Shown piece after piece: positions 17,413 through 27,084 of a DNA stretch of 64,000 nucleotides (positions are counted from its first letter, which is position 1; each line of letters opens with the position of its first letter). The stretch lies in contig JAAENN010000120.1 of the NCBI GenBank assembly GCA_024224295.1, positions 1 to 64,000 on the forward strand, given 5' to 3'. Position numbers and translations under genes: made by a program. Source of the DNA: Shimia sp. (lineage in GTDB: Bacteria; Pseudomonadota; Alphaproteobacteria; Rhodobacterales; Rhodobacteraceae). Below the pieces are notes generated by a model. That model made no database searches. It saw only the letters and a list, made by a program, of their open reading frames with translations, and was not told where the DNA came from.

Positions 17413-18566
17413 GGTTTCACCAATGTTGCCGTTGCGATGGCGGCAATCCCTTCTTCGCGGCCTGTGAAGCCGAGTTTTTCACTTGTGGTAGCTTTGATCG
17501 ACACGCGGTCTGAGGCCAACCCCATGATCTCGCCCATGCGGGCCATCATGGCAGCGGCGTGTGGGCCGACCTTGGGGCGTTCGCAGATCAGCGTGCAATC
17601 GACATTGGAAATTGTGAAGCCTTTGGAGGTGGCCAGATCTACGGCATGTTTGAGGAACACAGCGCTGTCCATATCCTTCCATTCTGCCTCTGACGGGGGG
17701 AAATGGCGGCCAATGTCGCCTTCGGCCAAAGCACCATAGATGGCATCGGTGACGGCATGCATTCCCACGTCAGCGTCAGAGTGGCCTTTGAGGGCTTTAG
17801 CATGCGGGATTTTCACGCCGCAGAGGATGACGTGGTCGCCGTCTTCAAAAGCGTGCACGTCGTAGCCGTTGCCGAGTCTGATATCCATGGGGCCTCTTTG
17901 GTCGTTTTGCAGGTGCCGTTCCAGACGGGCAAAATCGTCCGGTGTTGTGATCTTTAGGTTGCGCTCATTGCCTGCCACGATGGTCACGTCAAGCCCCGCA
18001 GCGCGGGCGACCTCGACATCATCTGCCGCATTGCCTGGATGGGTGCGGTGAGCCTCAAGGATGGCGGTGAAATCAAAGCCCTGCGGGGTTTGGGCGCGAA
18101 ACAGCCCATCACGGCTTTGGGTCCCGGTCACCAAGCCGTCTTGCCCGCGCCACAGGGCGTCTGTTACGGGCAGGGCGGGCGCTGCGCCTACGGCGCCGGA
18201 ATGGAGCGCGTCAAGCACGGCGTTGATGGTTGCAGAGTCAATACCCGCGCGGGCCACGTCATGGATCAAGACATGGGTAAAGCCCTGACCGTCCAGCGCT
18301 TCCAAGCCGGCTCGCACAGAGGCGTCGCGAGTGTCGCCACCATAGACCGTAGGCACGTTTAGGCCGTTGCTGTGCGCAGTATCATCGGGGTGAACCACAG
18401 CCAGTACGTGGTCAATACGCGGGTGCGTTTGAAAGGCGGCGATGGTGTGGTCGACCACGCGTTTGCCAGCAAGTGGGCGCCATTGTTTTGGCAACCCGGC
18501 GCCAGCGCGGGTGCCTCGGCCAGCGGCGACAATCACAGCGGCAGTTTTGAAGGCGGAATTTGTCAT
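17409..18566 (-). CDS. ispDF: Bifunctional IspD/IspF isoprenoid enzyme
   Basis: Fusion protein (385 aa) with two steps of the MEP isoprenoid pathway. Residues 1-225 are the CDP-ME synthase (IspD) with the nucleotide-binding [20 protein letters not shown]. Residues 228-385 are the MECDP synthase (IspF) beginning [15 protein letters not shown], with zinc-binding DVHAF, the [11 protein letters not shown] motif and the closing [17 protein letters not shown]. IspE, which acts between them, is not present. The fusion is usual in alphaproteobacteria. It is the first gene of the leftward ispDF-pgpA-pncC operon and is divergent from dusB. Confidence 0.97.
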   Translation of the reverse strand: MTNSAFKTAAVIVAAGRGTRAGAGLPKQWRPLAGKRVVDHTIAAFQTHPRIDHVLAVVHPDDTAHSNGLNVPTVYGGDTRDASVRAGLEALDGQGFTHVLIHDVARAGIDSATINAVLDALHSGAVGAAPALPVTDALWRGQDGLVTGTQSRDGLFRAQTPQGFDFTAILEAHRTHPGNAADDVEVARAAGLDVTIVAGNERNLKITTPDDFARLERHLQNDQRGPMDIRLGNGYDVHAFEDGDHVILCGVKIPHAKALKGHSDADVGMHAVTDAIYGALAEGDIGRHFPPSEAEWKDMDSAVFLKHAVDLATSKGFTISNVDCTLICERPKVGPHAAAMMARMGEIMGLASDRVSIKATTSEKLGFTGREEGIAAIATATLVKP

Positions 18567-18616
18567 GGTTCCTGTGTAGAACCTGCACGTCGGAGTGGCA
18601 ATTGACCCTTGCTGTT

Positions 18617-18633
18617 TGCTTAAATTTTAAGCA
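18617..18633. promoter_or_regulatory. Perfect 17-bp palindrome between ispDF and dusB
   Basis: TGCTTAAA-T-TTTAAGCA, an 8-bp dyad with a one-base centre, in the 169-base divergent gap between ispDF and the dusB-ntr operon. A TACAAT hexamer (18649-18654) lies downstream and could be the -10 of dusB. A compact A+T-rich dyad here could be an operator. The binding protein is unknown. Confidence 0.4.
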
Positions 18634-18735
18634 TACGCTAAAAATTGCTACAATAATGACCAAAATCCCCGGTGATTTGTTTGAGTTTGACCAAGAGGTC
18701 AGATACGCCGAGGGCGCTGCACAAGGATTAGGCAC

Positions 18736-19746
18736 GTGACCGTTCAAGTCGCACATCTCACTCTGACCCCTCCTGTTTTTCTGGCGCCGTTGGCTGGAAT
18801 CACCGATCGCCCGTTCCGCGATCTGGTGGGAAGTTTTGGCGCTGGCCTCGTGGTGAGCGAGATGGTCGCCAGTCAAGAGATGGTGCAGGCCAAGCCGGGC
18901 GTGCGTGAGCGCGCGGAGCTGGGATTCGGTGACGCCACCACGTCTGTGCAGCTTGCCGGGCGGGAAGCGCATTGGATGGCGGAAGCCGCGCGGCAGGTCG
19001 AGGCCAATGGCGCGACATTGATTGACATCAACATGGGCTGTCCTGCGAAGAAAGTGACCAACGCCAGTGGGGGCGGGGCTAGTGGCTCGGCCTTGATGAA
19101 GGATTTGGACCATGCGCTGACGCTGATCGAGGCGGTTGTGGAGGCGGTGGATATTCCAGTGACGCTCAAGACTCGCCTTGGGTGGGACGACAACATGCTG
19201 AATGCGCCGGAGCTGGCACAGCGGGCGGAAAACGCCGGGGTGCAGATGCTGACCATTCACGGGCGGACCCGTTGTCAGTTCTACAAAGGCGCGGCGGATT
19301 GGGCCGCGATCAAAGGTGTGAAAGACGTTGTGTCAATCCCGGTGATTGCCAATGGCGACATTGTTGATGTGTCAACGGCCAAAGCTGCGTTGGCGGCGTC
19401 CGGTGCGGATGGCGTGATGGTGGGCCGCGGGGCACAGGGAAAGCCCTGGCTGTTGGCGCAGATGGCGGCGGAGCTGTTTGGCGGCGAAGCGCCCAACGAG
19501 CCAAAGGGACAAACGTTGGTGGATATGGTGCAGGGGCACTATGAGGCGATGCTGTCGTTTTATGGTGTGCACTTGGGGCTGCGCGTCGCACGCAAACATT
19601 TGGGGTGGTACATGGATCATGTTGGCACGGAAGTCGGTTTGCGCCGTAGGGTTCAGACCAGCCGGGATACTGATGAGGTCATGGCGCTTTTGGCAAAAGC
19701 ATTAGTGCCTGCGCAGGACATTCCAAGCGATGGAGAAGCGGCATGA
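18736..19746 (+). CDS. dusB: tRNA-dihydrouridine synthase (DusB/NifR3 type)
   Basis: Flavin enzyme (336 aa) that reduces uridine to dihydrouridine in tRNA. Seen: the FMN-barrel start PVFLAPLAGITDRPFRDLV, the catalytic Cys in NMGCPAKKVTNASGGGA, and VMVGRGAQGKPWLL. In alphaproteobacteria this gene (historically nifR3) heads the ntrBC operon, as here. The start is GTG at 18736. It overlaps ntrB by four bases, so it is probably cotranscribed with the nitrogen regulators. Confidence 0.96.
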   Translation: MTVQVAHLTLTPPVFLAPLAGITDRPFRDLVGSFGAGLVVSEMVASQEMVQAKPGVRERAELGFGDATTSVQLAGREAHWMAEAARQVEANGATLIDINMGCPAKKVTNASGGGASGSALMKDLDHALTLIEAVVEAVDIPVTLKTRLGWDDNMLNAPELAQRAENAGVQMLTIHGRTRCQFYKGAADWAAIKGVKDVVSIPVIANGDIVDVSTAKAALAASGADGVMVGRGAQGKPWLLAQMAAELFGGEAPNEPKGQTLVDMVQGHYEAMLSFYGVHLGLRVARKHLGWYMDHVGTEVGLRRRVQTSRDTDEVMALLAKALVPAQDIPSDGEAA

Positions 19747-20828
19747 GTGCGCAGAACCCGATTTGGAGCAGCTTGCCGGTGCCTGCGCTGGTGGTGGATG
19801 AAACCGATGTGATCCTGCGGATCAATCCGGCGGCGGAGATGTTTTTGAATGCCTCGTCCAAGTCCATGGTGGGACAGCCGATCTGGGACAAGGTGATGAT
19901 TGATGCGCCCTTGGAAGAGGCGTTCCATCGGGCGCGGGAACACGGAACGCCACTGTTTGTGAATGATGCGGATATTGGGACCGGCGATGGGCCACCGGTG
20001 CAATGCAATTTGCAGATTGCGCCGCTGGCGGATGCGCCTGGCGAGATGCTGTTTTTGATCTCCAGCCGTGAGTTGGCCGGGCGGATGACACGCAGTCATT
20101 CAGTGAAGTCTTCGGCCAAATCGGCGATTGGCATGGCGGAAATGCTGGCACATGAGATTAAGAACCCACTGGCGGGCATAACGGGTGCTGCACAGCTTTT
20201 GTCGATGAACCTGCGCCCGGATGATCTTGAATTGACTGATCTAATTGTGGAGGAGAGCCGCAGAATCGTGAAGCTGCTGGAGCAGGTGGAGCAGTTTGGC
20301 AATCTGTCGCTGCCACAGCGCAAGCCGGTGAATATTCATGATGTGTTGGATCGCGCGCGGCGGTCTGCGCTGGTGAGCTACGGCGCACATATGCAGATCA
20401 TTGAGGATTATGACCCTTCCTTGCCGCCAGCAGAAGGGGACGCGGATCAGCTGCTACAAGTGGTGCTCAATCTATTGAAGAATGCCAGTGAAGCGGCTGA
20501 AAAGTCTGGCACAATTCGAATTCGAACCTACTACGAACACAGTTTCCGCCTGCGGCGTGCAGATGGCACCGGGCAGCCGTTGCCGTTGCAGATTGAGATC
20601 ATTGACGACGGACCGGGCCTGCCGGATGACCTTAAGGGTGATGTGTTTGATCCCTTTGTGTCGGGCCGGGAAAACGGCACCGGGCTGGGTCTCGCCTTGG
20701 TCAGCAAAATCATTTCGGATCATGGCGGCATGATCACGGTGGACTCCGTGCCCGGGCGCACGGTGTTCAAACTCTCGCTTCCGCGGGCAAGCAAAGACAC
20801 ACTCAAAGCATATGAGGAGAGCCTCTGA
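19743..20828 (+). CDS. ntrB: Nitrogen sensor histidine kinase NtrB
   Basis: Cytosolic histidine kinase (361 aa) that phosphorylates NtrC under nitrogen limitation; PII normally switches it to phosphatase. Seen: an N-terminal PAS-like sensor (residues 5-110), the H-box [15 protein letters not shown] with phospho-acceptor His137, the N-box [11 protein letters not shown], and the G-boxes [10 protein letters not shown] and GTGLGLALV. No membrane segments. It starts on the overlap with dusB and ends on a TGATG overlap with ntrC. Confidence 0.97.
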   Translation: MSAQNPIWSSLPVPALVVDETDVILRINPAAEMFLNASSKSMVGQPIWDKVMIDAPLEEAFHRAREHGTPLFVNDADIGTGDGPPVQCNLQIAPLADAPGEMLFLISSRELAGRMTRSHSVKSSAKSAIGMAEMLAHEIKNPLAGITGAAQLLSMNLRPDDLELTDLIVEESRRIVKLLEQVEQFGNLSLPQRKPVNIHDVLDRARRSALVSYGAHMQIIEDYDPSLPPAEGDADQLLQVVLNLLKNASEAAEKSGTIRIRTYYEHSFRLRRADGTGQPLPLQIEIIDDGPGLPDDLKGDVFDPFVSGRENGTGLGLALVSKIISDHGGMITVDSVPGRTVFKLSLPRASKDTLKAYEESL

Positions 20829-22192
20829 TGGATGGCACGGTTCTGGTTGCAGATGATGATCGCACAATCCGCACGGTATTGACGCAGGCACCCACGCGGG
20901 CGGGGTGTAAAGTGCATGCCACGTCCTCCCTGACCACGCTGATGCGCTGGGTTGGGGAAGGCAAAGGTGACGTGGTTATCACAGATGTGATGATGCCGGA
21001 TGGTAATGGCTTAGAAATGCTGCCAAAGATCTCTGAGGATCGTCCTGGGCTGCCAGTGATCGTGATCTCTGCGCAGAATACAATCATGACCGCAATTCAG
21101 GCCGCAGAGGCCGAGGCGTATGACTATTTGCCCAAGCCGTTTGACTTGCCGGACTTGATGAAACGTACGGGTAAGGCGCTGGAACAAAAGCGTCGGGCCC
21201 CCTCCACGCCAGTGACGGAAGATGAGCGGCCAGATGAGTTGCCTCTTGTGGGGCGCACCGCGGCGATGCAGGCGCTCTATCGGCTGGTGGCACGGGTCAT
21301 GAATACGGACTTACCAGTATTGATTTCCGGTGAAAGTGGGACTGGTAAATCGCTGATTGCGATAGAAATTCACGACTTCTCTGATCGTCGAAATCTACCG
21401 TTTGTGGTTGTGAATGCCGCAGATTTGAGTGATTTGGAAGGGCCCGCCAAAGTATTGGCTAAAGCCAAAGGCGGCACCATTCTCTTTGACGAGATTGGTG
21501 ACATTGATGACGAGGTACAGGCCCGGATCGTGCGCATGATGGACACGCCTGGTGAACATAGTCCGCGGTTTATGGCGACCAGTCAGGTGAATTTGAACGC
21601 GGCAATGGATAGTGGGTCAGTGCGGCAAGACCTGTATTACCGTTTGAATGGTGCGGCGATCCATGTGCCGGCTCTGCGTGAACGGGTTGACGATATCCCG
21701 TTATTGGTGGAGCACTTCCTGAACCGAGCTGAGCGCGAGGGTGCTCCTTTGCGGGTGTTCACGGATGACGCGATGGATCTGTTCCGTTCTTACAGCTGGC
21801 CGGGCAATGTGCGGCAATTGGAGAATGCTGTGCGACGGTTGGTTCTGACGGCGCAGGCTGAAGAAGTTACGCGCGGAGAGGCGGAAATGATGTTGGGGGC
21901 GCAGCCCCAGGCTGGACCGCTTTTTGGGGGGGATGACAGCGAGAAACTTTCTGCTTCGGTTGCCCGGCACTTGCGAAGGTATTTTGATTTGCACGGCAAT
22001 ATGTTGCCTCCGGCGGGTCTTTATGCGCGCATCCTGCGGGAGATAGAGATGCCTTTGATTGAGATTGCGTTGGACGCAACAGGTGGCAATCAGGCGAAAT
22101 GTGCTGATTTGTTGGGGATCAACCGGAATACGCTTCGTAAAAAAATCACTGATTTGGATATTCACGTGACACGGCGCCGCAAATTGATGTAA
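20828..22192 (+). CDS. ntrC: Nitrogen response regulator NtrC, lacking GAFTGA
   Basis: Response regulator (454 aa): receiver (residues 1-120, phospho-acceptor Asp53 in [13 protein letters not shown]), AAA+ domain (about 140-360, Walker A GESGTGKS, Walker [12 protein letters not shown]) and a C-terminal Fis-type helix-turn-helix ([20 protein letters not shown]). Between the Walker motifs, the segment that should carry LFG-x-GAFTGA is only [20 protein letters not shown] (about 21418-21475): the sigma-54 contact loop is missing. This is known for Rhodobacter capsulatus NtrC, which works with the housekeeping sigma factor, and I infer the same here. Confidence 0.96.
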   Translation: MDGTVLVADDDRTIRTVLTQAPTRAGCKVHATSSLTTLMRWVGEGKGDVVITDVMMPDGNGLEMLPKISEDRPGLPVIVISAQNTIMTAIQAAEAEAYDYLPKPFDLPDLMKRTGKALEQKRRAPSTPVTEDERPDELPLVGRTAAMQALYRLVARVMNTDLPVLISGESGTGKSLIAIEIHDFSDRRNLPFVVVNAADLSDLEGPAKVLAKAKGGTILFDEIGDIDDEVQARIVRMMDTPGEHSPRFMATSQVNLNAAMDSGSVRQDLYYRLNGAAIHVPALRERVDDIPLLVEHFLNRAEREGAPLRVFTDDAMDLFRSYSWPGNVRQLENAVRRLVLTAQAEEVTRGEAEMMLGAQPQAGPLFGGDDSEKLSASVARHLRRYFDLHGNMLPPAGLYARILREIEMPLIEIALDATGGNQAKCADLLGINRNTLRKKITDLDIHVTRRRKLM

Positions 22193-22312
22193 AAAGGCCA
22201 CATAAGCGTGGCGTGCGGGTCGCACTCGGCAAAAATGAGTCGGCGGCTTGAATGCGCCACAGAATATGGCGGTGGACCGCGAGAGCGGTACCAAATCAAT
22301 TGAGGAAGTCGG

Positions 22313-24577
22313 GTGTCTAGCCGGACAGTGACCAGTCATTGGGCGCGTTTTCAGCGTCTGCGAAGGCAAAGGCGTGTCCAGAATGCAGCAACTCTGGGGT
22401 TGGTGCTTCTGGGGCCTGCTTTGGCTTTGGTTACCTTTTTGGTGCTTGGGCCGTTTAATCTGGGTGCGTCCTCAAGCGGTCTTCGGGCGATTCTGCTTGC
22501 CGATCTGGTGTATGTGCTCGTTGTTGCCACCTTAGTGTTGCAAAACGTCATGCGGGCAATTGCTTCCAGACGTGCAAAATCTGTCGGTTCACGTTTACAC
22601 CTGCGCCTAACAGGGGCCTTTGCGCTTTTGGCGCTGGTGCCGGCGGTGACGGTGGCGGTGTTTGCCGGACTGACGTTGAACATTGGTCTTGAGGGCTGGT
22701 TCAGCGAGCGCGTGCGTCAAGTGGTGGGTAATTCACTGGCGGCTGCGCAGGCGTACGAGCAGGAACATATTGCTGCGCTGGAGGAAGACGCGGGATTGTT
22801 GGCGGATTTCCTGAACGAAAATAAGAGACGCAGCTTTGGCCTGGATGCTGGCGAGGTGCGCGTTCTGCTTGCATCCGGTCAGGTGCGAATTCAGCGGGGG
22901 CTAAAAGAAGCCTTTGTGATCAATAGCGCCGGTCAGATTGAGGCGCGGGGAGAGCGCTCTTACCTGTTTGACTTCGAGAAGCCATCTGAAACGGACATGC
23001 AAACTGCGATAGCAGAGGGTTCGGTTGTCATCCGTGATCTGGATAACAATGAAATGCGCGCGCTGGTGCGGTTGGACGCCTTTCTTGATCGGTTTCTTTA
23101 TATCAGTCGTGACGTTGATGCAGAGATTTTCCAGCTTTTAGATGATACACAGGCCAGTGCGCGTCTGTACTCGCAGCTTGAGAGCGAGCGCGGGCAGAGG
23201 TTGTTTGAATTTGGCATGATTTATCTTGGGTTTGCGTTGATCCTCGTGCTTGCGGCGATCTGGATGGGGATGTGGTTTGCGGAACGCTTGTCGCGACCTG
23301 TCGGACGCTTGACTGGGGCCGCGCAGAGGGTTGGTGCCGGCGATCTCGACGTGCGTGTTATGGAAGAGGATGGCGACGACGAGATTGCCATGCTGAGCCG
23401 CTATTTTAACCAAATGACGCGCCAGTTGAAGGCGCAACGTGAAACCTTGCTGGACAATACAAGGCAGATTGATCGACGACGACGGATGTTTGATTCAGTG
23501 TTGAGTTCAGTAACCTCCGGAGTGGTTGGATTAGACAGCGCTGGCAAAGTTGCCTTTGTGAATCGGTCGGCGGAACGGCTATTGGACTGGGCAGACGACC
23601 GTCAGGAAATGCCTTTATCCTTGGCGGTGCCGGAATTTGGGCCGCTGCTGGAAGACCTCAAGTCAAGTGGCAGAGAGGTGGCGCAGGAAGAGGTGAAAGT
23701 CAGTCGATCGGGGCGGTTGGAAAATCTGCTTGTTCGTATGTCGACACGTCGACGTGATGATGGCTCGTTGGAGGGGTACGTGGTTGCCTTCGATGATGTG
23801 ACCGATTTGGTAACAGCGCAGCGTATGGCGGCCTGGGGTGATGTAGCCCGCAGGATTGCACATGAGATTAAGAACCCGCTGACACCTATTCAGCTGAGCG
23901 CAGAGCGCATTCGGCGCAAATTTGCCAGTAAAGTAGGCGAAGAGAGCGATCAGCTTGAGCAGATGACTGAAGTCATTGTGCGACAAACCAACGATTTGCG
24001 CAGGATTGTGGATGAATTCTCCAAATTTGCGCGGATGCCAGAGCCTCAGCGTAAATCGGTTGAGGTGGTTGAACTTGTGTCTGGCGCAGTGCTGTTGCAA
24101 GAGGCGGGGCAGCCAGATGTTCGGTTTGTGAGGGATATTTGCCAAGGGCCATTGGCAGCGGAACTGGATGATACAATGATTTCCCAGGCGCTGACCAATC
24201 TAATTAAAAACGCCGGAGAAGCCATTGAAACTTTGAAAGAAAAAGGTGTTTCTGAAGCGTTTTCTCCGGAAATTCATGTGAGTCTGATCCAAGAGGTAGA
24301 TCAGGCGGTTGTACGGATATCTGACAATGGCGTTGGCTTACCGGAGGACCGCGCACGTTTGTTTGAGCCTTATGTCACCACACGGGACAAGGGCACCGGG
24401 CTCGGTCTCCCGATTGTGAAAAAGATCATAGAAGAACACGGTGGACAGCTTGCGTTGCTTGATGCCCCGGTGTTTGCCAACAATTCCCACGCAGGGGCGA
24501 TGGCCGAGGTTCGGTTACCGCTGTCTCAGAAGGCCGATTCTGCGATGGTACCCAAAGAGAGCGAGCGAGTATTATGA
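22313..24577 (+). CDS. ntrY: Membrane sensor histidine kinase NtrY
   Basis: Inner-membrane histidine kinase (754 aa), partner of NtrX. Seen: several N-terminal membrane helices (first at about residues 28-48), an extracytoplasmic sensor region (about 130-285), a further helix (about 300-320) followed by a HAMP-like linker, a PAS domain (about 385-495), the H-box [20 protein letters not shown]-box NLIKNAGEAIE, and G-boxes DNGVGLPEDRA and GTGLGLPIV. In alphaproteobacteria NtrYX responds to nitrogen and redox state and influences respiration and the envelope. Start: GTG at 22313 after GAGGAAG. It overlaps ntrX by four bases. Confidence 0.96.
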   Translation: MSSRTVTSHWARFQRLRRQRRVQNAATLGLVLLGPALALVTFLVLGPFNLGASSSGLRAILLADLVYVLVVATLVLQNVMRAIASRRAKSVGSRLHLRLTGAFALLALVPAVTVAVFAGLTLNIGLEGWFSERVRQVVGNSLAAAQAYEQEHIAALEEDAGLLADFLNENKRRSFGLDAGEVRVLLASGQVRIQRGLKEAFVINSAGQIEARGERSYLFDFEKPSETDMQTAIAEGSVVIRDLDNNEMRALVRLDAFLDRFLYISRDVDAEIFQLLDDTQASARLYSQLESERGQRLFEFGMIYLGFALILVLAAIWMGMWFAERLSRPVGRLTGAAQRVGAGDLDVRVMEEDGDDEIAMLSRYFNQMTRQLKAQRETLLDNTRQIDRRRRMFDSVLSSVTSGVVGLDSAGKVAFVNRSAERLLDWADDRQEMPLSLAVPEFGPLLEDLKSSGREVAQEEVKVSRSGRLENLLVRMSTRRRDDGSLEGYVVAFDDVTDLVTAQRMAAWGDVARRIAHEIKNPLTPIQLSAERIRRKFASKVGEESDQLEQMTEVIVRQTNDLRRIVDEFSKFARMPEPQRKSVEVVELVSGAVLLQEAGQPDVRFVRDICQGPLAAELDDTMISQALTNLIKNAGEAIETLKEKGVSEAFSPEIHVSLIQEVDQAVVRISDNGVGLPEDRARLFEPYVTTRDKGTGLGLPIVKKIIEEHGGQLALLDAPVFANNSHAGAMAEVRLPLSQKADSAMVPKESERVL

Positions 24578-25995
24578 GTGACATTCTGATTGTAGACGAC
24601 GAACGCGATATCCGAGAGTTGATTTCGGATATTTTGAAGGACGAAGGCTACACCACGCGGTTAGCGGGCAATTCCGATGACGCCATGGCTGAAGTGACCA
24701 GCGCGCAACCGGCATTGATGATCCTCGATATTTGGCTCAAAGACAGCAATATGGATGGTATCGACATCCTAAAGGCGGTAAAAAACGACTACCCGGAAGT
24801 GCCGGTGGTGATTATTTCCGGGCATGGGAATATCGAAATCGCGGTCGCTGCTATCAAACAGGGCGCCTATGATTTTATTGAGAAGCCGTTCAACATCGAT
24901 CAGCTTTTGGTGGTTATCAAGCGGGCGATGGAGGCCAGCCGCCTGCGACGGGAGAACACTGAGCTTAAACGCCAAGACAGTAAGCCAGCGGAACTGATTG
25001 GCGACAGCGCAGCGTTTCGCGGAATGATTTCGCAACTTGATAAGGTTACGCGGTCCAATGGTCGCGTGATGCTGACAGGCCCTGCTGGTGTCGGCAAAGA
25101 CGTATCGGCTCGCTACATTCATTCCAATTCCAATCGGGCTGGTGCGCCATTTGTGACGGTGTCTTGTGCCGGGATGGATCCGGATCGTGTCGAAGAAATC
25201 CTTTTTGGCCGTGAAAGCGCAGAGCGCGGCGTGGAAACTGGCCTTTTGGAGCAGGCTAACGGCGGCGTGATTTACTTTGACGAAGTGGCTGACATGCCGT
25301 TGGCAGCGCAAAGCAAAATTTTGCGGGTTTTGGTGGATCAGCAGTTTACCCGCGTAGGTGGGGCTAAGAAAATACGAGTCGATTTGCGGGTGATTTCGTC
25401 AACGAACCGTAATCTCAAACAGGCGATTGATGCCGGTGATTTTCGCGAAGAATTGTACCATCGTCTAAATGTTGTACCGATTGCGGTCCCGTCATTGGAA
25501 GAACGCCGCGAGGATATTCCAGCTTTGGCAGCCTATTTCCTCGGGCAGCTGCATGATGTGCAGGGATTGCCGCTGCGTTCGCTGAGTTCGGATGCCGCAG
25601 CTTTGATGCAGACCATGGTTTGGCCCGGCAATGTGCGCCAACTTAAGAACTTGATCGAGCGGGTTTTGATTTTGGGCGACGGCCAGGACGATATTGAGTG
25701 TCGGGAGCTTCCAGGTGAAAGTGATACAACTGCGGAAGAGGGGCGCGTAGTGCTGTCTGGTGCATTGGCAACTCTGCCGCTTCGGGAAGCGCGAGAAGCG
25801 TTTGAGCGGGAATATCTACTCACGCAGATCAATCGATTTGGTGGTAATATAAGCCGCACAGCCAGCTTTGTCGGCATGGAGCGCAGCGCCCTGCATCGTA
25901 AGTTAAAATCTTTGGGTGTTGTGACCTCCAACAAAGCTGGCGCGCGGGTCGCGCATGTCTCTGGCGAGGATGAGGTTGAAAGGGAAGCCGGTTAA
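24574..25995 (+). CDS. ntrX: Response regulator NtrX, degenerate GAFTGA
   Basis: Response regulator (473 aa): receiver (phospho-acceptor Asp52 in MILDIWLKDS), AAA+ domain (Walker A GPAGVGKD, Walker B GGVIYFDEVADMP) and a C-terminal Fis-type helix-turn-helix (NISRTASFVGMERSALHRKL). Where sigma-54 activators have GAFTGA, this protein has LFGRESAERGVETGLLEQ, so the contact loop is replaced, as is usual in alphaproteobacterial NtrX. It probably acts with the housekeeping sigma factor or as a repressor. It ends in an inverted repeat described separately. Confidence 0.96.
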   Translation: MSDILIVDDERDIRELISDILKDEGYTTRLAGNSDDAMAEVTSAQPALMILDIWLKDSNMDGIDILKAVKNDYPEVPVVIISGHGNIEIAVAAIKQGAYDFIEKPFNIDQLLVVIKRAMEASRLRRENTELKRQDSKPAELIGDSAAFRGMISQLDKVTRSNGRVMLTGPAGVGKDVSARYIHSNSNRAGAPFVTVSCAGMDPDRVEEILFGRESAERGVETGLLEQANGGVIYFDEVADMPLAAQSKILRVLVDQQFTRVGGAKKIRVDLRVISSTNRNLKQAIDAGDFREELYHRLNVVPIAVPSLEERREDIPALAAYFLGQLHDVQGLPLRSLSSDAAALMQTMVWPGNVRQLKNLIERVLILGDGQDDIECRELPGESDTTAEEGRVVLSGALATLPLREAREAFEREYLLTQINRFGGNISRTASFVGMERSALHRKLKSLGVVTSNKAGARVAHVSGEDEVEREAG

Positions 25996-26006
25996 CCAGG
26001 CTTCCC
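25982..26006 (+). terminator. Hairpin over the ntrX stop codon
   Basis: Inverted repeat GGGAAGCCGG-TTAA-CC(A)GGCTTCCC that includes the TAA stop codon of ntrX. It has no T-run, so it is a possible but unproven terminator between ntrX and the convergent lipoprotein gene. Confidence 0.45.
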
Positions 26007-26015
26007 GTCACATGC

Positions 26016-26447
26016 TTATAGTGGTTTGGTCAAATCAATTAGAACGCGACCATTTTCTGTGCGTAAGCCGCAGATATTTGGGCTCAACTCTGGTGCAACT
26101 CTGATAGGCGCGAAGGATCGGTCTGCGAGTTGCTCGTCTTTACAATAGGGAATTCTTACCCGGGCATAGCCCTTGGTTTGCATGCAATTTCTTGCAGCAG
26201 TGTAGCGACGTCCCTCGTTAACATCATAGCTTTCTGGGCGTTGTCCGACAACTTGTCCCTTAGAGTTATAGATTGGCCACCAATCGGTCACAATCCAGGG
26301 GGGGAATTCATCCGCCGCTGAACGATTGCATTGCGCTTGATCTACGTTGCGTTCTGTTTTTGTCATGCCTGGCCGATACATCGTCGAGAATTCTGTACAG
26401 CCAACAAGCGCCAACATGAGGCATCCGGTCAGAAATGGGTGTTTCAT
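26016..26447 (-). CDS. Small lipoprotein, paralogue A
   Basis: Predicted 143-aa lipoprotein: MKHPFLTGCLMLALVGCTEF gives a signal peptide with lipobox LVGC. The mature part has four more cysteines and ends in a pattern shared with the gene just upstream: DEQL-x-x-R-x-FAPI, then AP...PN-x-C, then VDL or IDL, then PL. The start at 26447 follows GGAG by six bases; an ATG four codons upstream is possible. I do not recognise a named family. The conserved cysteines suggest disulfides in the periplasm or on the outer membrane. Confidence 0.75.
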   Translation of the reverse strand: MKHPFLTGCLMLALVGCTEFSTMYRPGMTKTERNVDQAQCNRSAADEFPPWIVTDWWPIYNSKGQVVGQRPESYDVNEGRRYTAARNCMQTKGYARVRIPYCKDEQLADRSFAPIRVAPELSPNICGLRTENGRVLIDLTKPL

Positions 26448-26471
26448 TTGGCGCTCCATAGCGTTTCGGGA

Positions 26472-26951
26472 TCAAAGTGGTTCGTTTAGGTCGACTAGTG
26501 CAATGCCCCCACCTTGGCCTCGAATCGCGCAAAGGTTTGGAGCAGGATTTGGAGCGCCCTTGATTGGCGCAAATTGGCGCCCGAATAATTGCTCGTCTGT
26601 GCAGATTGGGTGTGTTGCCGAAGTATACCCTTTAAGCGTCATGCAATCCCGGCGGTGTTCTGCCCGCATGCTGGCGTTTGCGTCCCGCATTTGGACATGA
26701 CTGCCACCCCAATAACCTGGATATCCCCACTGACCACCAACGTAGCCTCCATAGCCTCCGTGATATCCTGAATAGACTGTTGTGGTGAAGTTGGCGGCAG
26801 GAAACAGCTGGTTGGCCTCAACGGAGCAGGCGGTGTCATCGCGTGACGCGGTTTCACGGGTGACGCCCGGTTTGGCAAAGCCGGAGTAGGAGGTTGGGCT
26901 GCAAGCCGTGAGGCAAAGGCCAAAAATGGAAATAAGGGCTGCTGTCCGCAT
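26472..26951 (-). CDS. Small lipoprotein, paralogue B
   Basis: Predicted 159-aa lipoprotein: MRTAALISIFGLCLTACSPT with lipobox LTAC. The middle (about residues 60-90) is rich in Gly, Tyr and Trp (YSGYHGGYGGYVGGQWGYPG), and the C-terminal half (MTLKGYTSATHPICTDEQLF and onward) aligns with paralogue A. ATG at 26951 follows AGGTGAG; a GTG three codons upstream is also open. The pair lies in tandem with a 24-base gap, so it is probably an operon that arose by duplication, with a glycine-rich insertion in this copy. Function unknown. Confidence 0.75.
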   Translation of the reverse strand: MRTAALISIFGLCLTACSPTSYSGFAKPGVTRETASRDDTACSVEANQLFPAANFTTTVYSGYHGGYGGYVGGQWGYPGYWGGSHVQMRDANASMRAEHRRDCMTLKGYTSATHPICTDEQLFGRQFAPIKGAPNPAPNLCAIRGQGGGIALVDLNEPL

Positions 26952-27084
26952 GAGACTCACCTATGACGCAAATGCTTGAAACTTAAGCCAATCAAAGCCG
27001 GTCTGCGCACGAGGGTCAATGGTAACAATTGACCTAGCTTTCCCCTTCTGGCATGGCTGAAGGCCGAAACCCAAGAGGAAACAC

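Noticed and set aside
21890-21935. GGGGGCGCAGCCCC hairpin taken as an intergenic repeat
   Set aside because: It is inside the ntrC coding frame and reads as normal codons.
26351-26365. SOS-like GTTC-N7-GTCA
   Set aside because: One mismatch in the second half, and it lies inside the coding region of a lipoprotein.
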